From Flavobacterium sp. 1 (GTDB lineage: Bacteria > Bacteroidota > Bacteroidia > Flavobacteriales > Flavobacteriaceae), in contig NZ_PGER01000001.1 of assembly GCF_002797935.1 (NCBI RefSeq), positions 2,046,001 through 2,110,000 on the forward strand: 64,000 nt of DNA, given 5' to 3'. The translations under genes were made by a program, and so were the position numbers. The stretch's first letter is position 1, and each line of letters starts with the position of its first letter. Below are positions 8,050 through 16,533 of the stretch, one piece after another. Below the pieces are notes generated by a model, which ran no database searches, was not told where the DNA came from, and saw nothing but the letters and a program-made list of their open reading frames with translations.

Positions 8050-9183
8050 ATGGAAAACAATAGACAAAAAATAACTTTTAAATGCCTTGAAGTTCTTCAA
8101 CCAATTGGTGTAATGTATGTTGGAGCAATGGATTGTTCAGATCTTGAAACTATTACATATGCTGATGTTAGACGTTTAGAAATAGGAAAAGACAACAGAG
8201 AAATTGAAGATTACATAGGTATCCAAAGACATTTGGATCCAAGGAGAGAAAAAGAGATTGGAAAATATGTCAATTTAGTTGATGCAACATTTCCAAACAG
8301 CATAATAATATCAGTTTCATCGGAATTTGTCAAATACGACAAAGAAACAAGCATAATGGAAATCGATTTTAAAGATGATATTGCTAAAGTGCTTGATGGC
8401 CAACATAGAATTGCAGGACTACGTCATTATGAAAAAGCAGCGAGTACTTTTCAATTAGTAGTTTCCATATATTTAGATATGGAGTTAGAAGATCAAGCAA
8501 TTGTTTTTTCAACAATCAATAAAGAACAAAAGAGTGTGTCAAATTCTTTAGTTGCTGATTTATTTGCATTTGCAGAAAGTAGAAGTCCTCAAAAAACAGG
8601 GCATAATATTGCTCGTGCATTATCTAAAAAAGAAGGAAGTCCATTATATAATAAAATAAAAATATTAGGAAAAGCAGAAACTTTAAGCCAAACAATCACT
8701 CAAGATACTTTTGTAAAATCTTTGTTAGTTTATATAACAAACGACAAACAATCTGATAGAGATTTTTATAAACGTAATAAAAATGATAAAAAGGCTAAAC
8801 TTCCTTATGTACACGAAAAAGAACTAAAAAGACATTTCTTGCGAAATCTTTTTATTGATGATTTTGATGACATACAAATTGCGCAAATTATTTGGAATTA
8901 TTTTTATGCCGTTCAACAAAAATGGCCAAACGCTTGGAATGAAACTAAAAACGATAGTATATTAAATAAATCTACTGGTTTTATTGCATTGATGAAGTTT
9001 TTTAAAGATGCCTACTTAAGTTTTGATAAAATAGGTAAAGTTATTACAAAAGATGAATTTAAAACCATTTTTGATAATATGGAATTAACGGAAGAAGATT
9101 TCAACACAACAAAATATGTACCAGGTGGAATGGGAATTAGTAATTTATATAAAGATTTAAAAACACAAAGCGGAATAATATAA
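8050..9183 (+). CDS. DGQHR-domain (DndB-like) protein
   Basis: A 377-residue protein carrying the name-giving motif DGQHR at residues 116-120 and the downstream FSTINKEQKSV segment (about 155-165), both features of the DGQHR family. That family includes DndB, a transcriptional regulator of DNA phosphorothioation clusters, and DpdB of 7-deazaguanine DNA modification. No other dnd or dpd gene is visible. The C-terminus (PGGMGISNLYKDL) resembles the usual family ending. It is last of the three-gene unit, 4 bases after the membrane protein. A nucleic-acid-related regulatory or ParB-like role is inferred from family and from the adjacent methyltransferase. Confidence 0.85.
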   Translation: MENNRQKITFKCLEVLQPIGVMYVGAMDCSDLETITYADVRRLEIGKDNREIEDYIGIQRHLDPRREKEIGKYVNLVDATFPNSIIISVSSEFVKYDKETSIMEIDFKDDIAKVLDGQHRIAGLRHYEKAASTFQLVVSIYLDMELEDQAIVFSTINKEQKSVSNSLVADLFAFAESRSPQKTGHNIARALSKKEGSPLYNKIKILGKAETLSQTITQDTFVKSLLVYITNDKQSDRDFYKRNKNDKKAKLPYVHEKELKRHFLRNLFIDDFDDIQIAQIIWNYFYAVQQKWPNAWNETKNDSILNKSTGFIALMKFFKDAYLSFDKIGKVITKDEFKTIFDNMELTEEDFNTTKYVPGGMGISNLYKDLKTQSGII

Positions 9184-9217
9184 AAGTTCAACTACACGAA
9201 GTATTCGTTGCTATGTG

Positions 9218-9244
9218 TTTAGCGAAGTCTCCCGACTTGCTAAA
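9218..9244. repeat. Hairpin downstream of the island (GAAGTC-TCCC-GACTT type)
   Basis: TTTAGCGAAGTC, TCCC, GACTTGCTAAA: a stem with one bulged G. Related hairpins with AAGTC/GACTT cores lie at 19272 and 19940 beside other accessory genes. The rest of the gap to 9410 shows no gene. Confidence 0.6.
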
Positions 9245-9410
9245 CAAGCTGAGCAAATAATACAAATCTAAAATCAAAATAACAACCCGCTGTAGCAAAG
9301 AAACATTAGCACTCATTATAAAACAACACTCACCGCCAAACAAAAAATTTTGCCAAACAGAAAAATTTAATCCAAAAAATAGTAATTTTAACTATCTAAA
9401 AAAGAACATC

Positions 9411-9860
9411 ATGGCAAATAATAAAGTTACACTTCACAGAGTTTTTACGGCAGCACCTGAGAAAGTTTATAAAGCATTCACAGATGCGGATGCAATGGCG
9501 TCTTGGTTACCGCCTTATGGTTTTGTCTGCAAAGTACATAGTATGGATTTCCAAATTGGGGGAAAATACAAAATGTCGTTTACCAATTTTACTACGGGTA
9601 GCAGTTATTCATTTGGCGGAGAATATTTAGAAATTATACCTAATGAACGATTAAAATATTCAGACGAGTTTGACGACCCAAATTTACCGGGACAAATGAT
9701 TACAACAATCGAACTCCGAAAAGTACTATGCGGTACAGAACTTTTTGCAACACAGGAAGGAATTCCTGATGCAATACCAACTGAAATGTGTTATTTAGGC
9801 TGGCAGGAATCGTTAGAAAAATTAAAACGTTTGGTAGAACCTAATATTTCGGATGCTTAA
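9411..9860 (+). CDS. SRPBCC / AHSA1-family protein
   Basis: A 149-residue START-like domain protein of the Hsp90-ATPase-activator-homologue (AHSA1) type. The N-terminal HRVFTAAPEKVYKAFTDADAMASWLPPYGF is the classic first strand and helix, ending in the conserved W; WQESLEKLKRLVE is the C-terminal helix. The fold binds hydrophobic ligands, but bacterial members are mostly of unknown substrate. It stands alone, with a repeat-containing gap on its 3' side, and belongs to a run of small accessory genes. Confidence 0.88.
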   Translation: MANNKVTLHRVFTAAPEKVYKAFTDADAMASWLPPYGFVCKVHSMDFQIGGKYKMSFTNFTTGSSYSFGGEYLEIIPNERLKYSDEFDDPNLPGQMITTIELRKVLCGTELFATQEGIPDAIPTEMCYLGWQESLEKLKRLVEPNISDA

Positions 9861-9877
9861 CTAAGTAGTAAAAAACT

Positions 9878-10052
9878 CATTGGGTTTAATTATTTTTAAA
9901 CACATAGAAACATAGAATTTATAGTTTTTTAAAAAGAGCTTGATAGACGTTTTACTTTTCACATAGACAATCTATGTGAAAAATGGTGCTATTTCTATTC
10001 ATTCTTAATGATTTGACAATAAATCTATGTGTCTATGTGTTTAATTTTTTAT
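9878..10052. repeat. ACACATAG inverted-repeat element, copy A
   Basis: The left part has TAAACACATAGAAACATAG and the right part ends CTATGTGTCTATGTGTTTA. A central hairpin (TTCACATAGA / TCTATGTGAA) spans 9959-9981. Outer flanks (CATTGGGTTTAAT) resemble copies at 25349 and 40720. It is MITE-like and noncoding. Confidence 0.75.
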
Positions 10053-10093
10053 TCAAACAGTAGTACATTCAACAAGAATTAAAAACTAAAAAA

Positions 10094-10501
10094 ATGGCAA
10101 AACAAATTTTTATCAATTTAGCAGTAACTGACCTTCAAAAATCTATGGCTTTTTATACTGCATTAGGCTTTACGAACAATCCTCAATTTTCGGATGACAG
10201 TGGAAAATGCATGGTTTGGTGTGAAAACATTTTTGTAATGCTTTTGACACACGAAAAGTTTTCAAACTTTGCAACCAAACCCATTGCTGACACAAAATCA
10301 AACATAGCAGGACTTTTTTCATTATCGACTGAAAGTGTTGATGAGGTAAACAGCATTATGACCAATGGACTAAACGCCGGCGGAATAGAGCCGAGCGAAA
10401 TGAAAGATTATGGTTTTATGCAACAGCGGACTATCGAAGATTTTGACGGACACACTTGGGAAATTTTCTATATGGATATTTCAAAATTTCCGACAGCATA
10501 G
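10094..10501 (+). CDS. VOC-family (glyoxalase/bleomycin-resistance fold) protein
   Basis: A 135-residue vicinal-oxygen-chelate protein. FINLAVTDLQKSMAFYTALGF is the N-terminal beta-alpha-beta signature, and the C-terminal DFDGHTWEIFYMD holds the usual D-x-x-G-x-x-W-E element. It resembles the subgroup often annotated as 'extradiol dioxygenase' or lactoylglutathione-lyase-like in Bacteroidota. The true substrate is unknown. It is 51 bases before a tiny membrane-protein gene. Confidence 0.88.
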   Translation: MAKQIFINLAVTDLQKSMAFYTALGFTNNPQFSDDSGKCMVWCENIFVMLLTHEKFSNFATKPIADTKSNIAGLFSLSTESVDEVNSIMTNGLNAGGIEPSEMKDYGFMQQRTIEDFDGHTWEIFYMDISKFPTA

Positions 10502-10552
10502 CAAGACGGAACAAAAAACAAATAACTGATTTTCAGACAACCCAGAAACACT

Positions 10553-10750
10553 ATGACATTAATTGCAATATTTTTTCCGTTTGTTTCCTTCTTTTTGAGA
10601 GGCAGAATTCTAACTTCTATTCTCTGCTTAATCTTGCAGATAACTTTAATTGGCTGGATTCCTGCGGCAATTTGGGCTGTTATTTCACTGCAAAACTCAA
10701 GAGCTGATAAACGCAACAATAAGCTTATTAAAGCTTTGAAAAAACAATAA
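10553..10750 (+). CDS. Pmp3/YqaE-like small membrane protein
   Basis: A 65-residue protein with two hydrophobic segments (about 2-16 and 21-44) joined by a short LRGR-type turn, then a basic tail. The pattern PFVSFFLRGR...ITLIGWIPAAIWAV matches the Pmp3/YqaE proteolipid family (two helices, conserved G-W-I-P), whose members affect membrane potential and stress tolerance. Assignment is by this short pattern. A frame on the opposite strand overlaps it and lacks recognisable features. Confidence 0.7.
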   Translation: MTLIAIFFPFVSFFLRGRILTSILCLILQITLIGWIPAAIWAVISLQNSRADKRNNKLIKALKKQ

Positions 10751-10777
10751 ATAAAACATAACTAAAAAACGCGCTAA

Positions 10778-11068
10778 ATGTTTATCGTTTCATTATCCTA
10801 TAAAAAAGACTTAAGTGAGATAGAAAAATTTATGGAATCTCACATTCAATTTTTAGACAAATACTATTCTGAAAAGAAATTCATTTTTTCGGGAAGGAAA
10901 AATCCAAGAACAGGCGGGGTAATATTAGTTCGTAATGTAGACAGAGATTCATTGCAGGAAATTATTAAGCAAGATCCTTTTTATCAGAATGAAATCGCTG
11001 ATTATGAAATCACCGAAGTAATTCCGACCAAATATGATGAAGATTTTGCGGTTTTTATAGAAAAATAG
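10778..11068 (+). CDS. YciI-family protein
   Basis: A 96-residue protein with a ferredoxin-like YciI fold. The N-terminal FIVSLSYKKDLSEIEKFMESHIQFLDKYY contains the conserved His of the family (about residue 22), followed by FIFSGRKNPRTGGVILV and DPFYQNEIADYEITEV (YciI 'DPF' motif). The catalytic role in most members is unknown. It lies 27 bases after the Pmp3-like gene and 27 before a membrane-protein gene, possibly co-transcribed. Confidence 0.85.
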   Translation: MFIVSLSYKKDLSEIEKFMESHIQFLDKYYSEKKFIFSGRKNPRTGGVILVRNVDRDSLQEIIKQDPFYQNEIADYEITEVIPTKYDEDFAVFIEK

Positions 11069-11095
11069 GGTTTTATCAATTAGACTAAAACCAAT

Positions 11096-11485
11096 ATGAA
11101 ATTACTTCAATATTTTTTTCAGAAAAGAATGGTTTTAATTTTATTTCTGATTTTCATTCTCATCAATCTATTTTCAAATCGATGCAAACATTTTGGAATT
11201 AACAAAACTGTTGGATGGGCTTGGGATATCAATATGGTTTATTTAAGTCCGTTAATTTTCTTAATCTTCTTTTATGTCTTTTTATTAGCTTATGGAATTA
11301 TCGCTTTCAGCAAAAGAAAAACAAATTTAAAACTTTCAATTTTACATACAGCAATTATTTTGGCTTCTGCAGTTCTAATGGAAATTAATGAAATAGAAAT
11401 TTTAATGGTTTGTAATATCTTATCATTTACTGTATTTTCAGCAAATTTATTTGGAACTTTTAAGAATTATAAACACTCCCATTAA
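11096..11485 (+). CDS. Hypothetical membrane protein (4 helices)
   Basis: A 129-residue protein I do not recognise. Hydrophobic stretches lie near residues 12-28, 44-70, 80-97 and 101-120, giving about four membrane helices with short loops. It follows the yciI-like gene by 27 bases and precedes a repeat-filled gap. Nothing in the sequence indicates a function. Confidence 0.65.
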   Translation: MKLLQYFFQKRMVLILFLIFILINLFSNRCKHFGINKTVGWAWDINMVYLSPLIFLIFFYVFLLAYGIIAFSKRKTNLKLSILHTAIILASAVLMEINEIEILMVCNILSFTVFSANLFGTFKNYKHSH

Positions 11486-11553
11486 ACCATATTTCAAAAT
11501 CAGATGAAATATCAATGTTTTAACCGCTAAATTTCTTTATCAACGTACAGCCC

Positions 11554-11709
11554 GCGTAAGGGATTGCGGTGATATCTCCCGATTTAAAAAAACAAGGCTT
11601 TTTAGCCGTAGTTTTCTATATCGGGAATAAAGCCAAAAGCCCGACCCCAAAGCCAACAGAAAGATAAATCTGAAACGAAATTTTCTGCTTTGGGGTTACG
11701 CCCAAATTA
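11554..11709. repeat. Intergenic two-stem repeat, family 3, copy A
   Basis: GCGTAAGGGATTGCGGTG, a first stem (CCCGAT / ATCGGG), then AGCCCGACC, a second stem (CCCCAAAGC / GCTTTGGGG), then GGTTACGCCCAAATTA. The framework is shared with 17979 (inverted) and 59203, while both stems differ. It fills most of the 295-base gap before the DUF1961 gene. Confidence 0.75.
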
Positions 11710-11780
11710 TACATTTCATGATAAAAAAATTATCGGTTACTGAAGTAAGTTTACTACTTTAGACAATAAAAATATTGATA

Positions 11781-12581
11781 ATGGATAAAAACCTGCTTCT
11801 GATTCTCATACTTTTTTTCTCGGCTTTAATGAGAGGTCAAAATACTGATTTAGCTGAATTTGAAACCCTAAACCAATCAAAGCAATGGCAATTACAATTT
11901 AATGATCCCTGTACTAAGGATTGGCAATCCAAATGGTTTTTGGACGGGCTTCATGCCGATATTAAAAACACAAAGGAAGGAATGCTTTTTAGCGGCGGGA
12001 ATGTGGAAGGAGATGATGCTTATAATGCGGTATTATGGACGAAAGATTCTTTTAAAGGAGATGTAAAAATCGAATACAGCTACACAAAAACAGACAACAA
12101 GACGATCTGGGCTACGATTTTATATCTTCAGGCGACTGGTATTGGTATTGCTCCTTATGTCGAAGATATATCGCAATGGAATAATTTAAGAGAAATTCCG
12201 GCGATGAAAACGTATTATACGAATATGAAAGCGCTGCACATTAGCTATGCTTCGTATGATAATAAAAACACAGATATAAAAAACGATTATATCAGAGTGC
12301 GAAAGTATCCTGTGCTTGCGGGTCAAAATTTTAATACCACAACAGAAATTCCGAGCGCGAGTTTTGAAACAGGACTGTTTAATCCTAATGAAACGTATCA
12401 GATAACAATTATCAAAAACGATAAAAAACTTTATTTTAAAGTAGTTGGGAAAAACATTTCGAAACTATTCTCTTGGGATCTTTCCAATTCTCCAGCTATA
12501 CTTGAGGGCAGAATTGGTTTAAGGCACATGCATACTAGATCGGCTCGGTATAAAGATTTTTCGGTCTTTACAAAGAGATAG
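11781..12581 (+). CDS. Secreted DUF1961 (YesU-like) protein
   Basis: A 266-residue exported protein. The ATG at 11781 is chosen because it gives a compact signal peptide (about residues 1-18, ending SALMRGQ); an in-frame TTG two codons earlier is the alternative. The mature part matches DUF1961, a concanavalin-like jelly-roll family: FNDPCTKDWQSKWFLDG, then ALHISYASYDN, then GRIGLRHMHTRSARYKDF at the C-terminus. B. subtilis YesU, in a rhamnogalacturonan cluster, is a family member, so a carbohydrate-binding or lyase-linked role is plausible. No related genes are adjacent here. Confidence 0.82.
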   Translation: MDKNLLLILILFFSALMRGQNTDLAEFETLNQSKQWQLQFNDPCTKDWQSKWFLDGLHADIKNTKEGMLFSGGNVEGDDAYNAVLWTKDSFKGDVKIEYSYTKTDNKTIWATILYLQATGIGIAPYVEDISQWNNLREIPAMKTYYTNMKALHISYASYDNKNTDIKNDYIRVRKYPVLAGQNFNTTTEIPSASFETGLFNPNETYQITIIKNDKKLYFKVVGKNISKLFSWDLSNSPAILEGRIGLRHMHTRSARYKDFSVFTKR

Positions 12582-12606
12582 AAAAACCTTTAACATATGA
12601 TTTTTT

Positions 12607-12762
12607 ACCGCAGATTCGCAGATTTTAATGTAAATTTTAGCAACTAAATTATGCCCATTCAATCAAACTTATGCACCCGAGCTAAGCGAGCTGACGAAGT
12701 AAATTAGGCTCAATAAAATTAGAAAAATCTGCTTTTCAAAAAAAAATCAGCGAATCTGCGGT
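12607..12762. repeat. CGCAGATT inverted repeat with inner GACGAAGTAAATTAG unit
   Basis: ACCGCAGATTCGCAGATT (12607-12624) and AATCAGCGAATCTGCGGT (to 12762) are complementary at 17 of 18 positions. Between them sits GCGAGCTGACGAAGTAAATTAG, a near copy of which occurs at about 62090-62115. Noncoding, MITE-like. Confidence 0.7.
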
Positions 12763-12809
12763 TATTTTTTTAACTCATACATTTGCACTGAAAAATCGCT
12801 AATCCTATT

Positions 12810-13193
12810 TTATAAAACCAATTCTTCAAACAAACGCTGAATGGTTTTATCCAAATCTTCACAAAAACCCGAATGCGGTCTAGAAGTTTGTATCGCTGAG
12901 CTACGTATAGCTGTTAACCAACGAAAACGGGACGGAATATCGAACTCGCCGATAGGTCCGCCGGCCTTTCCTCCGTGAGCTATTTTCTGAAAAGATTCTA
13001 AATTTAATTCGAGCTGTTCCAAATCAAAATCTTCGGAAAGCATCAGCAATTTAGCTTCATTGACAGCATAGCGCATTTTTATGAATTTCGCTTTTTTGCA
13101 AAACAGAATAATGCCTACATTCAGGAATTCTTCTCGTTCTACCCTTGGCACAACGCGAATAACGGCATACTCATATAAGTTTTTCTCTTGCAT
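12810..13193 (-). CDS. DUF3037 protein paired with HipA-like kinase
   Basis: A 127-residue protein of the DUF3037 family: YEYAVIRVVPRVEREEFLNVGIILFC near the N-terminus, then GGPIGEFDIPSRFRWLTAIRSSAIQTSRPHSG, both typical. The start chosen is the ATG at 13191-13193 (MQEKNLYEY); another in-frame ATG lies four codons upstream at 13205. Either way it overlaps the 3' end of the upstream HipA-like gene in another frame, so the two are translationally linked. Its function is unknown. The constant pairing with a HipA-type kinase suggests a partner or antitoxin-like role, which is inference. Confidence 0.85.
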   Translation of the reverse strand: MQEKNLYEYAVIRVVPRVEREEFLNVGIILFCKKAKFIKMRYAVNEAKLLMLSEDFDLEQLELNLESFQKIAHGGKAGGPIGEFDIPSRFRWLTAIRSSAIQTSRPHSGFCEDLDKTIQRLFEELVL

Positions 13194-13965
13194 TTTGGGC
13201 TTCATTTATAAAAATTTCTGAATGGTTTAATCTTGTCCATAAAAACTGAAAATAAACATCTCTTATTTCATCGGGTGTTAACTCGCTGTCTTCCCAATGG
13301 AGCCAATCTTCTGGTATGTAATTAACAATGTCCTGCAGTATTTCTTTGGTAAGTAGCTTTCTAAAAGCAAGATCTGTTGCCTGCAGTTCAGTTGCTTGAG
13401 GCAGTAAAACATGGTCTTTTATCAATGCAAAAGGACTCTTGGCATGCGTTTCCCAACTATTCCAAGAATGATGAAAATAGAGCGACGCTCCATGATCGAT
13501 CAGCCATAATTCTTTGTGCCAAATAAGCATATTGGTATTTCGAAACGTACGGTCAACATTGGTAATAAAAGCATCGAGCCAAACAATTTGCGAAGACAGC
13601 TCGGGTGAAAGTTTCGTCACCACAGGATCAAAAGTAATTGCCCCTGATAAAAAATGCAAAGCCAGATTCAGTCCTTGGCTTCCCTGCAATAAATCCTGAA
13701 TTTCTTCGTCTCCTTCGGTGCGTCCAAAGGCTTCGTCGAGATTGGCAAAAACTAATTCAGGCATTTTTAGATTCAAAACTCTGGCAATCTCCCCTCCTAT
13801 CAATTCGGCAATCAGGGCTTTTACGCCATGACCTGCTCCTCTGAATTTTAAAACATATTTAAAATCATCATCAGCTTCGGCCAAAGCTGGCAGTGAACCG
13901 CCTTCACGTAATGGCGAAATGTAGCGCGTAACATTTACAGTTCGTAATTCAAGTGGTTTTTTCAT
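13171..13965 (-). CDS. HipA-like kinase domain protein
   Basis: A 264-residue protein of the HipA-like (HipA_2) kinase type. YVLKFRGAGHG (about residues 37-47) provides the phosphate-loop and lysine region. DAFITNVDRTFRNTNML (about 131-147) is the catalytic-loop equivalent (D..NxDR..N). LIDHGASLYF (about 155-164) carries the metal-binding D-x-G-like element. HipA toxins phosphorylate glutamyl-tRNA synthetase; this shorter form's target is unknown. A -7-like box TAAGTTTG sits on the minus strand at 13985-13992. Its 3' end overlaps the DUF3037 gene. Confidence 0.85.
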   Translation of the reverse strand: MKKPLELRTVNVTRYISPLREGGSLPALAEADDDFKYVLKFRGAGHGVKALIAELIGGEIARVLNLKMPELVFANLDEAFGRTEGDEEIQDLLQGSQGLNLALHFLSGAITFDPVVTKLSPELSSQIVWLDAFITNVDRTFRNTNMLIWHKELWLIDHGASLYFHHSWNSWETHAKSPFALIKDHVLLPQATELQATDLAFRKLLTKEILQDIVNYIPEDWLHWEDSELTPDEIRDVYFQFLWTRLNHSEIFINEAQNAREKLI

Positions 13966-14137
13966 AGCACAGTTTTAGGAACTGCAAACTTACAAATAAC
14001 TATTTTCTTTAAAGATACTAAGCTACTAAGATTTTGCAGACAGCCCAAACCGTTAAACAATTTAAACGTTTAAACAATCTTAAACCTTTTTTAAAAAAAC
14101 TTATATTTGTAATTCATACACTTCTAAATATTTTCTT

Positions 14138-16240
14138 ATGAAATATAAAATTACTGCCTTGTATCAGCACTACTTTCTGGCGCTACTGCTTCTTTTTAGT
14201 TCGGCGACATTTGCACAAAAATTAGAAAAGTTCTTTCCGCTCAAAGATTTAACTTCTGTAGGAGTTTATTACTACCCGGAACATTGGGATCCTTCTCAAT
14301 GGGAGCGTGATTTTCAAAACATGGAAAAAATGGGTTTTGAATTCACTCATTTTGGAGAATTTGCTTGGGCACAGCTAGAGCCAGAAGAAGGAAAATACGA
14401 TTTCAAATGGCTCGATAAATCATTGGAACTGGCAGAAAAATACCATCTCAAAGTCATTATGTGTACTTCTACCGCTACACCTCCTGTATGGCTCGTCCGC
14501 AAACATCCAGATGTCCTTGCTACTAACGAAGACGGCACCAAAATGGATCATGGAACACGTCAGCATGCTACTTTTTCCAGTAATTACTACCGTTCCTATT
14601 CGATGAAAATGATTGCCGAATTAGCAAAAAGATATGGCAATGATAAACGCATCATGGGTTGGCAAGTAGATAATGAGCCACGCCGTTTTCTGGATTATGG
14701 AAAAGACGCTCCGCAGCGATACCGTGATTGGCTGAAAGAAAAATACAAAACCATTGGCACTCTGAACGAGGCTTGGGGAAACAATTTCTGGAGCGGTACT
14801 TACAGCAGTTTTGACGAAATCAATATTCCGTTACACGCAGAATGGGGAATGAACCTGCATTCACAGCTTGATCATTACCGTTTTGCCGATAATGAAACCG
14901 CTACCTTTTTGGACAATCAAGCTAAAGAAATCCGTAAATTTTCAAACCCAAATCAATGGATCACTTCCAATTATATTCCAATGTATGACGTGGGTTATGT
15001 AGGAATGAGCAAAGAACTGGATTTTGTAAGCTACACCCGATATATGGTTTACGGAAGCGATCTTGGCATTGGTCCAAAAGGATATCGCGTGGGAGAATAT
15101 TCCCGTATTTCAATGTCCAATGATTTTTTCCGCCCGCTGAAAGGCGCTTATGGCGTTATGGAATTACAGCCGGGACAAGTAAACTGGGGAAGCATTAATC
15201 CCCAGCCGTTGCCTGGCGCAATTCGTATGTGGTTATGGCATGTTTTTGCCGGCGGGAGCAAATTTACCTGTACCTACCGCTTTCGTGCGCCTTTGTATGG
15301 CTACGAGCAATTTCATTACGGAATTGTAGGAACCGATGGTGTTACCCCAACCACAGGCGGATTGGAATTTAGCCAGTTCATAAAAGACATCAATACACTG
15401 CGTAAAAAATACGATGCCAAATCTCAATTGCCAAAAGACTATCTGAAACGCAAAACTGGGATTTTATTCAATCCTGATAATGTGATGGGAATTGAACTAA
15501 ACAGACAAACCAACCAATGGAATACAACTGAACATTTTGCAAAATATTACAAGGCTGTAAAATCGTTTGGAGCGCCTGTGGATTTTGTGCGTGATACCAC
15601 TAATTTTTCAAATTATCCTATTTTAATCGTTCCTGCTTATCAGATGATTGATCAGCAAATGATTGATAAACTGACTGCTTATGCACAAAACGGAGGAAAC
15701 TTGATATTGAGCTGCCGTACAGGAATCCAAAACCGCAAAGGCCATCTTTGGGAAGCTAAATTTTATCAGCCGATGTGGAAACTGATTGGTTCTGAAATAG
15801 AATCTTATGATTTATTGATGCCGCAATCTCCAGATAAAATTAAATTCAACAATCAGGAATTTGTATGGACAAGCTGGGGCGATTTATTGAAACCGGACAA
15901 AGAAACCGAAGTATGGGGAACTTATCAAGGCGATTTCTATGCCGGAACTCCTGCTGTTGTTTCTCATAAATTAGGTAAAGGAACGGTGACTTATATTGGA
16001 GTTGATTCGAAAAAAGGAGATCTTGAAAAACAAGTATTAACTAAATTATACCAACAGCAAAACATCCCGATTGAAAATTATCCAGAAGGCGTTATGGTCG
16101 AATACCGAGATGGTTTTGGAATCGCAGTAAACTATTCTGATAAAGTGTATAAAATGAAAATCCCTGCAAATGCTGAAATTATCATAGGAACACCATCCCT
16201 GAAAACTGCAGATGTATTGGTTTGGAAATATAAAAATTAA
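14138..16240 (+). CDS. Exported GH42 beta-galactosidase
   Basis: A 700-residue glycoside hydrolase family 42 enzyme with an N-terminal signal peptide (about 1-26, ending ATFAQ). The GH42 barrel begins GVYYYPEHWDPSQWERDF. The acid/base glutamate is E180 in WQVDNEP and the nucleophile is E342 in GVMELQPGQVNWG. A beta-galactosidase trimerisation-like domain follows from about residue 450, with a small beta domain at the end. It would release terminal beta-galactose in the periplasm. A TATATTTG -7 box lies at 14102-14109. It is a single gene, with no transporter or regulator adjacent. Confidence 0.94.
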   Translation: MKYKITALYQHYFLALLLLFSSATFAQKLEKFFPLKDLTSVGVYYYPEHWDPSQWERDFQNMEKMGFEFTHFGEFAWAQLEPEEGKYDFKWLDKSLELAEKYHLKVIMCTSTATPPVWLVRKHPDVLATNEDGTKMDHGTRQHATFSSNYYRSYSMKMIAELAKRYGNDKRIMGWQVDNEPRRFLDYGKDAPQRYRDWLKEKYKTIGTLNEAWGNNFWSGTYSSFDEINIPLHAEWGMNLHSQLDHYRFADNETATFLDNQAKEIRKFSNPNQWITSNYIPMYDVGYVGMSKELDFVSYTRYMVYGSDLGIGPKGYRVGEYSRISMSNDFFRPLKGAYGVMELQPGQVNWGSINPQPLPGAIRMWLWHVFAGGSKFTCTYRFRAPLYGYEQFHYGIVGTDGVTPTTGGLEFSQFIKDINTLRKKYDAKSQLPKDYLKRKTGILFNPDNVMGIELNRQTNQWNTTEHFAKYYKAVKSFGAPVDFVRDTTNFSNYPILIVPAYQMIDQQMIDKLTAYAQNGGNLILSCRTGIQNRKGHLWEAKFYQPMWKLIGSEIESYDLLMPQSPDKIKFNNQEFVWTSWGDLLKPDKETEVWGTYQGDFYAGTPAVVSHKLGKGTVTYIGVDSKKGDLEKQVLTKLYQQQNIPIENYPEGVMVEYRDGFGIAVNYSDKVYKMKIPANAEIIIGTPSLKTADVLVWKYKN

Positions 16241-16267
16241 TATTATTTAGTACTCCTGCAAGGTCTT

Positions 16268-16435
16268 TTCCGAGACCTTGTAGGTGTTTTAATAACTGTT
16301 TTATACCTACAAGTTAATACCATTTAGAAATATAAAATAATCCAATTCTTGTCCCCTCTCTTTTGGAGAGGGTTAGGGTGAGGTTAAATAAAGAAACTAT
16401 TTTATATTTCTAAATGGTATAAAAAAAACCTTGCA
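16268..16435. repeat. Nested inverted repeats, incl. perfect 23-bp terminal repeats
   Basis: ATACCATTTAGAAATATAAA... (16317-16339) and its exact 23-base complement (16398-16420) enclose a hairpin CCCTCTC-TTTTG-GAGAGGG with GTTAGGGTGAGG beside it. Outside, CTTGTAGGT / ACCTACAAG and CCTGCAAGG / CCTTGCAGG pieces form further stems. It looks like a MITE inserted in a CCTGCAAGG repeat. The remainder of the gap to 16533 shows no gene. Confidence 0.8.
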
Positions 16436-16533
16436 GGATATCCAAAAACTAACCATTAAAAAAATTAAGCTTAATGATTCTTAATTTCTTAATGGTTTAA
16501 AAAAAGAATTGGTATTAAAAATAACACGAAAAA

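Noticed and set aside
10468..10719. Minus-strand 83-codon frame opposite the Pmp3-like gene.
   Set aside because: The plus-strand product matches the Pmp3 pattern; the minus-strand frame shows no domain and crosses the end of the VOC gene.
14061..14074. Perfect palindrome TTTAAACGTTTAAA upstream of the GH42 gene, looking like a LacI-type operator.
   Set aside because: It lies in a TTTAAAC-rich tract of a type also seen around 36480 and 37054-37096 beside unrelated genes, so a repeat is the simpler explanation.
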